Assembly: GCA_910587185.1 (NCBI GenBank)
Contig: CAJULY010000028.1
Span: forward strand, 1 to 25,813
Length of the DNA stretch: 25,813 nt
From: an uncultured Muribaculaceae bacterium
GTDB lineage: Bacteria > Bacteroidota > Bacteroidia > Bacteroidales > Muribaculaceae
Direction: 5' to 3'
Shown here piece by piece: positions 7,357 through 16,527 of the stretch (position 1 is the first letter of the stretch; every line of letters starts with the position of its first letter). A program made the position numbers and the translations under genes. The notes under the pieces are model-generated. The model made no database searches. It was not told the origin of the DNA and was given only the letters and a program-made list of their open reading frames with translations.

Positions 7357-8427
7357 TCAATTAACGGAATCACCGTCGTTTTTAACATTGATTATGACAT
7401 TCCCGCCGTCGGCAGGAGCGACAGTGAGCGTGCCTGAGGGAAGGGAAACGCGCGATTTACCATGTTTTCCGAGAGTTATCGGCGCGATCTCCACGCGGGC
7501 GTCATCCCACAGCCCGCTGTCTATGAAACTTCTCAACAGTTCCGCGCCTCCTTCGACCATGACGGAACTTATCCCCACGCGGCCCATAGCCTCAATCACG
7601 GCGGGGGGGTCTGCATCGGGGGCTATAGTAATGACGGAGACCTCGGGGGGCAGATCATCTCGGCTGACGGATGTCAGGCAAACGGTCCCCGGGCGCGAAA
7701 AGATCCGAGCTGCAACCGTGAGGCGTCCGCGGCGGTCAATTGCGACCGGACGGGGCGAACGGCCGTCGATAAGCCTCACATCAAGGCCCGGATCGTCGGA
7801 AAGAACCGTGCCCGATCCCACAGCGATGGCATCGAATTGCGCCCGCAGAGCATGCATGACCTGTGAGGAAAGCGGAGTGGAGAACCGGGCGGCAGGCTCA
7901 CCGGCGCCGCGGTCGATATCCAGAAACCCGTCGGCACTCTGCGCCCATTTCAGCAATATGTACGGCCGGTGCCTCGTCTGCGCTATCATGAAGGGGCGAT
8001 TCAACTCTCGACACTCCTCCTCGAGAACTCCTACGGTCACCTCTATCCCTGCATCGCGCAAAAGGGCTATGCCGCGACCCGAGACTTTCGGATTCGGATC
8101 CATGCATCCGACAACAACGCGCGCCACTCCGCGCTCCACGAGCATCGATGCGCAAGGGGGAGTCTTGCCATAATGGGAACATGGCTCGAGCGTCACATAG
8201 ACGGTGGCCTCGTTCAACAGATCACGATCAGCTTCATTAACGGATCTGACGGCCCACACCTCGGCATGCGGCCCTCCGCAACGGCGGTGCCACCCCTCCC
8301 CTATTATTCGGTCACGGGCAACGATGACAGCCCCCACCATAGGGTTTGGCGACGTGAAGCCGCGTCCGAGCCGTGCAAGCTGGAGAGCCCGGCGCATATA
8401 GATCACATCTCTTTCCAATCGCCGCAC
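7357..8427 (-). CDS. ribD: Bifunctional riboflavin biosynthesis deaminase/reductase RibD
   Basis: RibD performs the second deamination and the ribosyl reduction of riboflavin synthesis. The N-terminal deaminase domain carries zinc ligands in HAE (His54) and PCSHYGKTPPC (Cys83, Cys92). The C-terminal reductase domain shows LKWAQSADGF, VGSGTVLSDDPGLDVR and EGGAELLRSF. The start is uncertain. The GTG used here overlaps ispG by 25 bp and keeps the residues before the conserved YM that the family normally has. Alternatives are a GTG forming a GTGA overlap with the ispG stop (8406) or an ATG at 8397 that would truncate the conserved N-terminus. It is last in a purE-ispG-ribD operon. No FMN riboswitch is possible directly upstream because ispG abuts it. 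Confidence 0.94.
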   Translation of the reverse strand: MRRLERDVIYMRRALQLARLGRGFTSPNPMVGAVIVARDRIIGEGWHRRCGGPHAEVWAVRSVNEADRDLLNEATVYVTLEPCSHYGKTPPCASMLVERGVARVVVGCMDPNPKVSGRGIALLRDAGIEVTVGVLEEECRELNRPFMIAQTRHRPYILLKWAQSADGFLDIDRGAGEPAARFSTPLSSQVMHALRAQFDAIAVGSGTVLSDDPGLDVRLIDGRSPRPVAIDRRGRLTVAARIFSRPGTVCLTSVSRDDLPPEVSVITIAPDADPPAVIEAMGRVGISSVMVEGGAELLRSFIDSGLWDDARVEIAPITLGKHGKSRVSLPSGTLTVAPADGGNVIINVKNDGDSVN

Positions 8428-10049
8428 TTTTTAATAAGTTCAACGAGATGGCTGACAGCTTCTTCGGCAGGAATATTCTTCTCGACACATTCCTTTCCTT
8501 TATAGAGGCTGATTTTCCCCACTCCGGCGCCGACATATCCGTAGTCGGCGTCAGCCATTTCGCCGGGGCCGTTGACTATGCACCCCATCACCCCTATTTT
8601 CAGGCCCTTGAGATGGGATGTAGCCTCTTTGACGCGCGCCAGTGTCTGCTGAAGGTCAAAAAGCGTGCGTCCGCATCCGGGACACGCTATATATTCCGTG
8701 TGGCTGATGCGCAGCCGCGCCGACTGGAGGATGGCCAGCGCCAGCCGCGAAGCTTCATCGGGCGTCAGAGCGTCGGAGACAATCTCTATGCCGTCGGCAA
8801 ATCCTTTCAGCAGGAGCGCGCCGAGATCTATCGATGCGCGCAACCGGACGGTGTCGGCATCCGGTCCGTTATAGACTCCGCGGAGAATGACCGGGTTGTC
8901 GATTCCCTCCGCTACGAAAATATTCATAGCCGCTTCCAGACTCATGCCCGGCACGTCGCCGGAAGCCGACAGCAGAATTATGTCATCCGGAGCGATGTCA
9001 ACATTTCCGGCAATTACCGCCTCCGCATCGATCTCCTTCAATCCGGTAAGGCCGTCAACAGCGGGTACGACCGGCAAGCGTGAACCGCCGACGGCGCCTA
9101 TCTCGCGCGACATGCGCCGCATGCCCTTCCCGAGGCGAAAACGTCCGGCACGCGGAGCCTCTACGGAAGCGGCAGTGGCCATCAGGTCTATATAGTCCAT
9201 TATTTTTCGTGCCACGGGGAGTTCGGCTTCTGGCTCCTCACTGAGCGACACACGGATTGTGTCGCCGATACCTTCGCGCAGAAGCGCACCGATACCCACG
9301 GCCGACTTTATGCGTCCGTCCTCGCCGTCGCCAGCCTCGGTCACGCCGAGATGGAGCGGATAATGCATCTCCTCGGCGTCCATTGCCTCGACAAGACGCG
9401 TCACGGTCTCGACCATCACGACGACATTGGAGGCCTTTATTGAGATGACCACACGGTCGAAGCCATGGCTCCGGCACACGCGCAGGAATTCCATGGCGCT
9501 CTCCACCATTCCGGCCGGAGTGTCGCCGTAGCGGCTCATGATGCGGTCTGACAGCGACCCGTGGTTCACGCCGAGACGTATCGCCGTGTCATTCGCGCGA
9601 CATGTTTCGAGGAAAGGCACGAGCGCTTCCTCGAGGCGCTTGAGTTCGGCGGCATATTCTTCGTCGGTATATTCGATCTTGCGGAAAGTGCGTCCCGGAT
9701 CCACGAAGTTGCCCGGATTGATCCTGACTTTCTCCACCTGCTCTGCAGCCGCGAAAGCGGCGCGTGGATTGAAATGGATGTCGGCAACAAGAGGCACATC
9801 GCAGCCGCATTCCCTGAGCCGCCGGCGGATTTCGCCGAGATTGGCCGCCTCGCGCACGCCCTGTGCCGTGAAACGCACCAGCTCCGCTCCCGCATCGACT
9901 ATGCGCCGGGCCTGGGCAACGGACGCCTCGGTGTCCATTGTGGAAGTAGAAGCCATCGACTGGATGCGGACGGGATTGTTTCCCCCGATGGCAGTGTTGC
10001 CGACACGCACCTCCAAGGTGGGCCGGCGATGATAACTGAATTCTGACAT
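8403..10049 (-). CDS. ispG: 4-hydroxy-3-methylbut-2-en-1-yl diphosphate synthase IspG (long form)
   Basis: IspG is the iron-sulfur enzyme that turns MEcPP into HMBPP in the MEP isoprenoid pathway. The N-terminal TIM-barrel starts with TLEVRVGNTAIGGNNP. The C-terminal domain has the [4Fe-4S] ligands CPGC (Cys456, Cys459), GCIVNGPGE (Cys490) and Glu497. At 548 residues it is much longer than the E. coli enzyme (about 370) and has the extra central domain found in Bacteroidetes and plant IspG. The ATG before MSEFSYHRR is preferred over a GTG 27 bp upstream. It lies 48 bp after purE and overlaps or abuts ribD. Its product feeds UppS, encoded nearby. Confidence 0.95.
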   Translation of the reverse strand: MSEFSYHRRPTLEVRVGNTAIGGNNPVRIQSMASTSTMDTEASVAQARRIVDAGAELVRFTAQGVREAANLGEIRRRLRECGCDVPLVADIHFNPRAAFAAAEQVEKVRINPGNFVDPGRTFRKIEYTDEEYAAELKRLEEALVPFLETCRANDTAIRLGVNHGSLSDRIMSRYGDTPAGMVESAMEFLRVCRSHGFDRVVISIKASNVVVMVETVTRLVEAMDAEEMHYPLHLGVTEAGDGEDGRIKSAVGIGALLREGIGDTIRVSLSEEPEAELPVARKIMDYIDLMATAASVEAPRAGRFRLGKGMRRMSREIGAVGGSRLPVVPAVDGLTGLKEIDAEAVIAGNVDIAPDDIILLSASGDVPGMSLEAAMNIFVAEGIDNPVILRGVYNGPDADTVRLRASIDLGALLLKGFADGIEIVSDALTPDEASRLALAILQSARLRISHTEYIACPGCGRTLFDLQQTLARVKEATSHLKGLKIGVMGCIVNGPGEMADADYGYVGAGVGKISLYKGKECVEKNIPAEEAVSHLVELIKKCGDWKEM

Positions 10050-10097
10050 ATTCGGATTGAGACCCGGCCAAGGCACCTGCGCCCTGTCCGCGCCTGA

Positions 10098-10604
10098 TCA
10101 GTTGACTTTATATTTGTATTTGACCTCTTTGAGCTGAGCGTTGACCTTGACGATCTTCTCGGCCAGGCTCGCGCGATATTCCTCGTAGCGTTTCTCGACG
10201 TTCTGATCTTTAAGGGCGAGAATGCTCGTTGCGAGAATACCGGCGTTCATGCCGCCGTCGATTCCCACCGTGGCAACCGGAATACCCGGAGGCATCTGCA
10301 CTATGGCATAGAGAGCGTCGCGACCTTCGAGCGACGAGCTGATAGGCACACCGATGACAGGTACCGGCGTGAGGGCCGCTATGACTCCGGGGAGAGCCGC
10401 TGCCATTCCGGCGCCCGCGATTATCACTTCGATTCCACGCTCTTTCGCGCCACGGGCAAAGCTCTCCACCTCGGCGGGTGTCCTGTGGGCTGAAAGCGCG
10501 TTCATTTCGAAAGGCACCTCCATTGTGTCGAGGAATTTGGCTGCCTTCTCCATGATGGGCAGGTCGGATATGCTGCCCATGATAATGCTGACTTTAGGAC
10601 TCAT
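10098..10604 (-). CDS. purE: N5-carboxyaminoimidazole ribonucleotide mutase PurE
   Basis: PurE moves the carboxyl group of N5-CAIR to give CAIR in purine synthesis. The 168-residue protein has the class I hallmarks: IIMGSISDLPIMEKA (Ser11, Asp14), NALSAHRTPAEV (catalytic His40), AGAGMAAALPGVIAA and PVIGVPISSSLEGRDAL. The ATG chosen leaves a 20-nt leader from the predicted start site of a consensus promoter. A TTG 39 bp further upstream would overlap the -7 box and is rejected. It is the first gene of a purE-ispG-ribD operon. No purK is visible in the window. Confidence 0.95.
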   Translation of the reverse strand: MSPKVSIIMGSISDLPIMEKAAKFLDTMEVPFEMNALSAHRTPAEVESFARGAKERGIEVIIAGAGMAAALPGVIAALTPVPVIGVPISSSLEGRDALYAIVQMPPGIPVATVGIDGGMNAGILATSILALKDQNVEKRYEEYRASLAEKIVKVNAQLKEVKYKYKVN

Positions 10605-10630
10605 AATCTTTCTTAATTGTGATTCTTCGG

Positions 10631-10662
10631 CAAATTTACGCAATTTTTACGGTTTAGTCAAA
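10631..10662 (-). promoter_or_regulatory. purE operon promoter
   Basis: The minus strand shows TTTG (10659-10662), a spacer of exactly 20 nt and TAAATTTG (10631-10638), a full match to the Bacteroidetes primary promoter. The purE ATG follows within 27 bp. The TTTG box is the end of a 9-bp repeat unit (plus-strand TTAGTCAAA), so the repeat array and the promoter share bases. Confidence 0.7.
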
Positions 10663-10680
10663 TTAGTCCGATCGGTCCGA
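10654..10680. repeat. 9-bp tandem repeat array, locus 2 (overlaps purE promoter)
   Basis: Three 9-mers in exact register: TTAGTCAAA, TTAGTCCGA, TCGGTCCGA. The last two create the palindrome CCGATCGG. The first supplies the -33 box of the purE promoter on the minus strand. The unit type matches the other arrays in the window. Confidence 0.7.
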
Positions 10681-10719
10681 TTCATTGCAGTTGAGTTAAT
10701 TTGAATAGGCTTTATTGAT

Positions 10720-10943
10720 GAGCCCTTCAGGGCGCACCGTGTTTTAACCGGTTATGGAGCGAAGCGGAGTGACCGGAAAGAGATGTCCCAAGTCTCGGCG
10801 TCCCGGAGGGATGCCTCAGTAGTTGATGCTATGTCCTGTACCACAGAATCGTCCCTCCGCGACTCAATTATTATATATCATGCCTATCCGACCACTCCGC
10901 TTCGCTCCATGGCCGGTTACTTTCAGCGCACCCTGACGGGCTC
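10720..10943. repeat. Nested imperfect palindrome (REPIN- or MITE-like element)
   Basis: Three pairs of inverted blocks nest around a short centre. The outer pair (10720-10737 and 10926-10943) matches at about 15 of 18 positions. The middle pair (10745-10776 and 10888-10919) matches at about 28 of 32 and contains ATGGAGCGAAGCGGAGTG and its exact complement. The inner pair shares CGGAGGGA and its complement (around 10801-10811 and 10852-10860). The whole could form one long hairpin. It holds no convincing gene; a 60-codon frame inside it has no recognisable features. It occupies most of the gene-free stretch between susD and purE. Confidence 0.7.
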
Positions 10944-10988
10944 TGATTGGGAAAACATGACATAAGTTCCTTAACTCAAACGCATTAA

Positions 10989-11024
10989 TTTGTCAAATTT
11001 GACCAATTGGACCAATAATTGACT
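10989..11024. repeat. 9-bp tandem repeat array, locus 3 (after susD)
   Basis: Units TTTGTCAAA, TTTGACCAA and TTGGACCAA follow in exact 9-bp register, then a decayed unit. They generate the perfect palindrome GTCAAATTTGAC (10992-11003). The array sits immediately past the susD terminator on the minus strand, on the far side of the long palindrome from the purE array. Confidence 0.7.
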
Positions 11025-11026
11025 AC

Positions 11027-11057
11027 AAAAAAAGGAGGCCGGCTTTTTGAGCCGGCC
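11027..11057 (-). terminator. Rho-independent terminator after susD
   Basis: The minus strand has a GC-rich stem (GGCCGGCT paired with AGCCGGCC, 5-nt loop), then TCC and a run of seven T. It lies 48 bp after the susD stop and should end the susC-susD transcript. Confidence 0.85.
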
Positions 11058-11104
11058 CCCACGAAAGCAAGGATTAACCTAAACTAAATGTATCACTTTT
11101 CCTT

Positions 11105-13132
11105 TTAGAAGCTTGTCGGTGCAGCACCTGTTTCTGTTGACCATCCGGGATTCTGATAAATAACGGAAGTTTCAACTTTACCATCAGTAGAGGCACGGGT
11201 GAAGTTATCATGTCCGATCGGGCTCAGATAGTGAGCGCGGGTGAAAGTCAGACCATCGAATACGGGATTCTGCTGACGGGTAATCTGATAAGGACGAACG
11301 TAATTGCTATATGCCTGAGCTGACATAGTTCCTGTTCCATCAGTTTCGTTAACAATAGGAGCAAGATATGAACCGTTATCTCTCTTCATGCAAAGCGGGC
11401 TGTTCGGGTCATTATATACTGTACCCCAGTACTTGATACCTTCAATCTGATAGGGCTGTGAGATGAGCTGATCGAGAGCGCTCCAGCGACGGAGGTCATC
11501 CATACGCTGAGCTTCTGCCATAAGCTCATGACGACGTTCACGACGGATATTATAGAGCGTAGGACTTACAAGAGATCCTGCTGAATAAGCGCCCCAGTCC
11601 CATTTAGCTTCTTCAGACATGATGGTGGCAGCGATAGTCTTGCTGTAGTTCTCATCAACTTTCGCACGTCTGCGAAGTGCTTTCCAATAAGAATCTGCGG
11701 TACCATCGAGAGCACCATCTTTTTCAAATTTAGCTTCCATGTAGATGAGCATCGCCTCAGTTGCACGGAAAGTAATTGAACCTGTAACAGAAAGGTTGTT
11801 GGCCTGTGCTTCACGATAGTCATAACCCTTACCTTTCTTAATAGCATAACCGGTTGTGGCTTTTGTGGAGCCATCACCATCCATCAGCCAGCCCATGCGA
11901 TAGTAAACGGGCGAACCGTCAACGAGTGAATATGTATCGATACTGTTATCACCCTTGGTGAAAATCTGGATACGTGAGTCACGACCCTGAAGGGTTGCTG
12001 TGACGCCCTGATTTTCCCACGCGGGATCGTAACCTGAATTGGCTGCGTAGATAGGAAGACCGTTACGCATCAGGAACGAGTTGACCATACCGCGGGTCCA
12101 ACCGGAACCGCCACCATTTTTCTGGAACTGAGCCTGAATCTGTGTTCTTACCTGTTCTGAGAGAAGATAGCTCTTGAACATCAGCACTTCACTGTAACGA
12201 TTGAGGTCCTGATCGCAGAACATAGTGTAATAGGGGTTAAGGCTTTCGTATGCCACATTCTGACCTTCGGGAGCATCAGTATTCTCAACGAGGTCGTTGA
12301 CAACAGCGTCAGCTACGGGTTTTGAAGATGAAATAGCCTCACCGAGGAAATAAGAGATTTCGCTGTCGATATCGAAAGAGCCGAGCAGAGAGGCATCGCC
12401 GGGCCAGCCGGGTCCACCGGGGACGAGGGCTGTACCTTTGTGATATTTCAACCAAGTACCTTCGAAGAGAGCCACGCGGGCACGGAACAACTGAGCGCAA
12501 GCCTTGTTAAGACCGTTTTTACCTTTACGGCTGTCAACGGGAAGATGAGCGATTGCCTTGTCCAGGTCAGCAAGAATAAAGCGGGCAACTTTATTGCGGG
12601 GCTGACGAACCGAGGCTTCAAGAAGAGGTTCTTTCTCGTCAGGTAACACATTTTCGATAATGGGGAAATCTCCAAGTTCCTTATATCTCTCCCAGTACAT
12701 CCAAGCGCGGAAGAAATAAGCTTCACCGATAGACTGCTCGATCAGTGCGGGTTCTCCGGTTATACCGTTCGACTCATAAAGAGGAAGTACGTTTTCGAAG
12801 AAGAAATTCACCTGACGGATTCCGCTGAAGTCCCAATAACCTGAACGCTGAGGAGTCAGCCATACACCCGGTGCATAGGTAGCATCCGGATCAAGACCTA
12901 TCTGGTTATCGGTTCCGTTATCGGAAGCAAAAGTTCCCAAAGTATAATAATTTACACCATGAGCAGGAAGAATTCCATAGAAATTCTGGGTATATGCCTC
13001 AAGAAGGGCGGCATCCGTGAAATAAGTTTCAGGGATCAAGGAGCTTTCAGGCTGGCGATCAAGAAAATCCTCGCAAGAGGTAAATCCGACAGCGACGGCA
13101 CCTACAAGTATAGTTTTGATAAATTTGTTCAT
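11105..13132 (-). CDS. SusD/RagB-family nutrient-binding surface lipoprotein
   Basis: SusD-like lipoproteins form the extracellular lid of a SusC transporter and capture glycans or peptides. The 675-residue protein has a lipobox FTSC (Cys20) followed by EDFLDRQPESSL, a typical SusD N-terminus with acidic residues after the Cys. Further hallmarks are YFTDAALLEAYTQNFY, a helical TPR-like region (IGEAYFFRAWMYWERYKELGDFP shape, about residues 135-160) and the C-terminal RRERRHELMAEAQRMDDLRRW. It starts 13 bp after the susC stop. No glycoside hydrolase, sulfatase, peptidase or sigma/anti-sigma pair is adjacent, so the ligand cannot be guessed. Confidence 0.94.
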   Translation of the reverse strand: MNKFIKTILVGAVAVGFTSCEDFLDRQPESSLIPETYFTDAALLEAYTQNFYGILPAHGVNYYTLGTFASDNGTDNQIGLDPDATYAPGVWLTPQRSGYWDFSGIRQVNFFFENVLPLYESNGITGEPALIEQSIGEAYFFRAWMYWERYKELGDFPIIENVLPDEKEPLLEASVRQPRNKVARFILADLDKAIAHLPVDSRKGKNGLNKACAQLFRARVALFEGTWLKYHKGTALVPGGPGWPGDASLLGSFDIDSEISYFLGEAISSSKPVADAVVNDLVENTDAPEGQNVAYESLNPYYTMFCDQDLNRYSEVLMFKSYLLSEQVRTQIQAQFQKNGGGSGWTRGMVNSFLMRNGLPIYAANSGYDPAWENQGVTATLQGRDSRIQIFTKGDNSIDTYSLVDGSPVYYRMGWLMDGDGSTKATTGYAIKKGKGYDYREAQANNLSVTGSITFRATEAMLIYMEAKFEKDGALDGTADSYWKALRRRAKVDENYSKTIAATIMSEEAKWDWGAYSAGSLVSPTLYNIRRERRHELMAEAQRMDDLRRWSALDQLISQPYQIEGIKYWGTVYNDPNSPLCMKRDNGSYLAPIVNETDGTGTMSAQAYSNYVRPYQITRQQNPVFDGLTFTRAHYLSPIGHDNFTRASTDGKVETSVIYQNPGWSTETGAAPTSF

Positions 13133-13145
13133 CGTTTCTTATGGT

Positions 13146-16100
13146 TTAGAATGTTACATTAAGACCAACGGAGAACACACGAGAGAGAGGATAAACCTTT
13201 CCATAACCCCATGCATTGTCGTATGCATCAATGAGTTCGGGATCACCTGTCTTGGTGAAGTTCGTTATGTTGGCGAGGTTTTCACCCGAGAAGAACACAC
13301 GAAGATTTTCGATATGAGCTTTCTGAGTAAGGAGCTTGGGTATAGTGTAACCGATAGTCAGGTTTTTCAGACGGCAGTATGCGGCATTCTGAAGGAAGTG
13401 AGTCTGAGTCTGAGTGTTTGCACCACCGGCTGACCAGTTAGGACGGGGATAGTAAGCATCCAAATTCGGTCCAAGAGGATCGTTTGTTCCTTCCGGACGG
13501 AAGTAGTCGAGCTGAGGCACGAAACCGCAAGCCTGCCATTTACCGTCGCCTGTAGCACCGAACATCACAGGACCTGATGCCCAATAGTCACGTTTAAGAG
13601 TTCCCTGGAAGAATACTTTGACATCGAATCCTTTCCAAGATGCTTCGAGATTGAGACCGAAGTTGTAACGGGGAGTCTTGTTACCGATTACGGTCACATC
13701 ACCGCGATCGTCAGCTGTATTTTCACCGGTAGAGATGATACCGTCGCCATTGAGGTCGGCATACATCATATCGCCGGCACCCCACGAAAGATTTGAATTC
13801 AGACGGCTCTGACCGCGGCGGGGCTGCTCAGGAGCATGACCGTGTTTCTTAGTATATGCAGCGTCGAGAGCATCAAGATGAGCATTCATCTCTTCCTGTG
13901 TCTTAGCAATGCCGAGAGATGTGTAACCCCAGATTTCACCGAGTTTCATGCCGGAATAGTAACCGGAAACCGAGAAGTCCTTATTCGGGTTTGTAGGATA
14001 GTCATTGACAGTGATCGTATGGTCATAGAGATTTGCAGTCACACCATAGTTGACTTCACCGATGCGGTCACGCCAGCTGATTGAGAGTTCCCAACCCTTA
14101 GAAGTCATCGAAAGGTTATTTACATTAGGCACGGAAGCGCCAAGTACGTCGGGAAGTGGAGTACCGGGGCCGACCATATCTTCTGTCTTACGGTTGTAGT
14201 AATCGATAGTACCTGTCAGGCGATTGCTGAAAAGTCCGAAATCAAGACCAATGTCCCATGTACGGTTCTTTTCCCAAGTCAAGGAGGTCGATATCAGGCC
14301 GGGCATTGTACCATAAGCCGGCTTCTTGCCATCAACGAGCCAGCCGCTACCGGTTGAACTGAAGCCCATGGTTGCATAGGTAGGATACCAGCTGTTGGTG
14401 TTCTGGTTGCCAAGTTTACCCCAAGAATAACGAAGTTTCAAAGTATTGCAAACGGGAATAAATTCTTCCCAGAATTTCTCGCGAGCGATGTTCCAACCAA
14501 GAGAGAAAGAAGGAGACCAAGTCCATCGGCTGCCTTCGCGGAAACGGGAAGAACCGTCATAACGAATATTTCCTTCTACGAGATAACGTCCGTCATAGTC
14601 ATAGTTGACACGTCCGAATACACCGGCAGTTGACCATGTATCCTGACCGCCGCCCATAGTGGGGGTGCCGTTTGTTGTGCTGAGGAACGGGAGATTGGCA
14701 AGAATATTCGTGCGCTGAGCGTTAAAATATTTCTGACGATACCATTCGCTCTGATAACCGGCCATCACTTTGAAGTTATGGAGTTCGTTGAGTGTCCAGC
14801 TATAATCTGCGTAGATATTGGGGTTGAAGTAGTTAGCACGATAACTGCGTTCATAAACAGTGGTGGTTGATGCACCTCCTGTCCACCAGTCATCCGGGTT
14901 TCTGTTATAAGGTTCTCCGTTTACGTCCCAGCCGTGATTCTGGAAACCGTAACGTTTGGTATTTGTAGCCGTTGTCTCATAGTTGAACTCAGCGTTGATA
15001 TTAAGACCTTCCAGCGGATGGAGACGGAATGCAAACTGCTGCGTGAACTTATCAGTGTTGTTCTTGTAACGTCCACCATTGGTCAATGCATCCACATAGG
15101 ATTCAACTACAGGATATCCGTTGGGATCATAAACGGGCACTATAGGCCAGTAACGGAGCATGTTGTGATATACAACGTTTGATCCTGAATCATTGATTGC
15201 GGAGGGTGAATCGTAATCATTGCGATACCAGCGCGAATTGTAACCGAATGTCAACCATTTTGTGAAATTGATGTTGATTCGGCCATTGATGATGTAACGG
15301 TTCTTATGGTCGTCACCATAACGCATGTTACCGCCCTGGCTGAGGAGGTTGCCTGAGAAATAGAAATTATATTTCTCGTTACCACCTGTAGCTGAAATGT
15401 TATGTTCCTGTGAGAAGGCTGTTTTACCGAAATGTTCTTTAATCCAGTTTGTGTTACCGGCGGGAAGAAGGTTGTTCAAGTCCCAGACTTCCCAACGACC
15501 GTTACCGGGATTTTCAAACATCTGATAATGACCGTTGTCAACAGCGTCACGCAGCTGCGCAAGCTTTTCTTCTGTGAACCAAACGCCCTGGTTACCATTC
15601 AGTGAAGCCTGATTCATGTAGTTAGCCCAGTTCCAGGAATCCATCATCTCAGGATAATTGATGATGTTGTTCCAGCGGAACGAGTCAGAATAATTGACTG
15701 TTACTTTACCTTCTTTACCGTTCTTGGTGGTTACGAGAATCACACCGCCGGCAGCGCGTGAACCGTAGATTGAAGAAGCAGCCGCGTCTTTCAGGATCGA
15801 GATGTTTTCGACGTCCTGAGGGTTGATCGCGTTAAGGTCTCCTTCCATACCGTCGATAAGAACAAGGGGGGTAACGGACGAACCGGAACCGATTGTACCG
15901 GTACCACGGATATTCATCGAACGAGTACCGTTCAGCTGACCGCCGAGGTTGCTTCCAAGCACATCAAGACCGGCAGCCATACCCTGAAGAGCATCTGCTA
16001 CTGAGTTCACGGGACGAGCAGCGATTTCTTTTGCGGAGACTGTGGAGACTGCTCCGGTTAGGTTAACTTTTTTCTGAGTACCGAAACCTACGACAACGAC

Positions 16101-16460
16101 TTCGTCAAGTGCGTTGGAGTTGGGCTGCATGGTGATGTTGAGAGCACCGCCGTTCCAGACAACGGTCTGGGGTGTGTAACCTACGTAGGAAATGGTGATT
16201 TTTGAACCGACGGCTACATTTGCGAACGAGAATTCACCGTCAAGATTGGTCGCAGTGGCGAGATTCGTTCCCTCGACGCGCACTGTAGCGCCGAGCATCG
16301 GGTCGCCATTTTCATCTACAACCACGCCGGCACATTTGGCCGACTGAGCGGAAGGTGCCGATACCGGATCGGGACCTTCTGTACCTGTAGCATTGGCTAC
16401 GCCCATAGCGAACGTGGATGCCAATATGACCAAGGCACATGTACGAAGATGATTGATCAT
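13146..16460 (-). CDS. SusC/RagA-family TonB-linked outer membrane transporter
   Basis: The 1104-residue protein imports ligands captured by its SusD partner, powered by TonB. After a signal peptide (about 1-25) come a carboxypeptidase-regulatory-like domain (about 43-113, GVVVDENGDPMLGATV to ITMQPNSN), a TonB box (DEVVVVGFG, residues 119-127), a plug domain (about 128-250, with MNIRGTGTIGSGSS, PLVLIDGMEGD, ILKDAAASSIYGSRAAGGVI) and a 22-strand barrel. No STN domain precedes the regulatory-like domain, so anti-sigma signalling through this protein is unlikely. The gene follows the ompA terminator and has its own leader of about 60 nt. The pair is expected to be transcribed together with susD. 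Confidence 0.95.
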   Translation of the reverse strand: MINHLRTCALVILASTFAMGVANATGTEGPDPVSAPSAQSAKCAGVVVDENGDPMLGATVRVEGTNLATATNLDGEFSFANVAVGSKITISYVGYTPQTVVWNGGALNITMQPNSNALDEVVVVGFGTQKKVNLTGAVSTVSAKEIAARPVNSVADALQGMAAGLDVLGSNLGGQLNGTRSMNIRGTGTIGSGSSVTPLVLIDGMEGDLNAINPQDVENISILKDAAASSIYGSRAAGGVILVTTKNGKEGKVTVNYSDSFRWNNIINYPEMMDSWNWANYMNQASLNGNQGVWFTEEKLAQLRDAVDNGHYQMFENPGNGRWEVWDLNNLLPAGNTNWIKEHFGKTAFSQEHNISATGGNEKYNFYFSGNLLSQGGNMRYGDDHKNRYIINGRININFTKWLTFGYNSRWYRNDYDSPSAINDSGSNVVYHNMLRYWPIVPVYDPNGYPVVESYVDALTNGGRYKNNTDKFTQQFAFRLHPLEGLNINAEFNYETTATNTKRYGFQNHGWDVNGEPYNRNPDDWWTGGASTTTVYERSYRANYFNPNIYADYSWTLNELHNFKVMAGYQSEWYRQKYFNAQRTNILANLPFLSTTNGTPTMGGGQDTWSTAGVFGRVNYDYDGRYLVEGNIRYDGSSRFREGSRWTWSPSFSLGWNIAREKFWEEFIPVCNTLKLRYSWGKLGNQNTNSWYPTYATMGFSSTGSGWLVDGKKPAYGTMPGLISTSLTWEKNRTWDIGLDFGLFSNRLTGTIDYYNRKTEDMVGPGTPLPDVLGASVPNVNNLSMTSKGWELSISWRDRIGEVNYGVTANLYDHTITVNDYPTNPNKDFSVSGYYSGMKLGEIWGYTSLGIAKTQEEMNAHLDALDAAYTKKHGHAPEQPRRGQSRLNSNLSWGAGDMMYADLNGDGIISTGENTADDRGDVTVIGNKTPRYNFGLNLEASWKGFDVKVFFQGTLKRDYWASGPVMFGATGDGKWQACGFVPQLDYFRPEGTNDPLGPNLDAYYPRPNWSAGGANTQTQTHFLQNAAYCRLKNLTIGYTIPKLLTQKAHIENLRVFFSGENLANITNFTKTGDPELIDAYDNAWGYGKVYPLSRVFSVGLNVTF

Positions 16461-16527
16461 AAATTAATTAGTTAGGTTTTATGAAAATTTAAGGTAACAA
16501 GTACAAAAATTCTTTAATAAGGGTGAG

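Noticed and set aside
8406..8427. FMN riboswitch before ribD
   Set aside because: The space upstream of ribD is occupied by the ispG coding sequence, and the genes overlap or abut.
10783..10965. A 60-codon frame inside the palindromic element
   Set aside because: It follows the inverted repeat, has no ribosome-binding or protein features, and is best explained as non-coding repeat.
13146..16460. A polysaccharide utilisation locus around susC-susD
   Set aside because: No glycoside hydrolase, lyase, sulfatase, surface glycan-binding protein or hybrid sensor is adjacent within the window.
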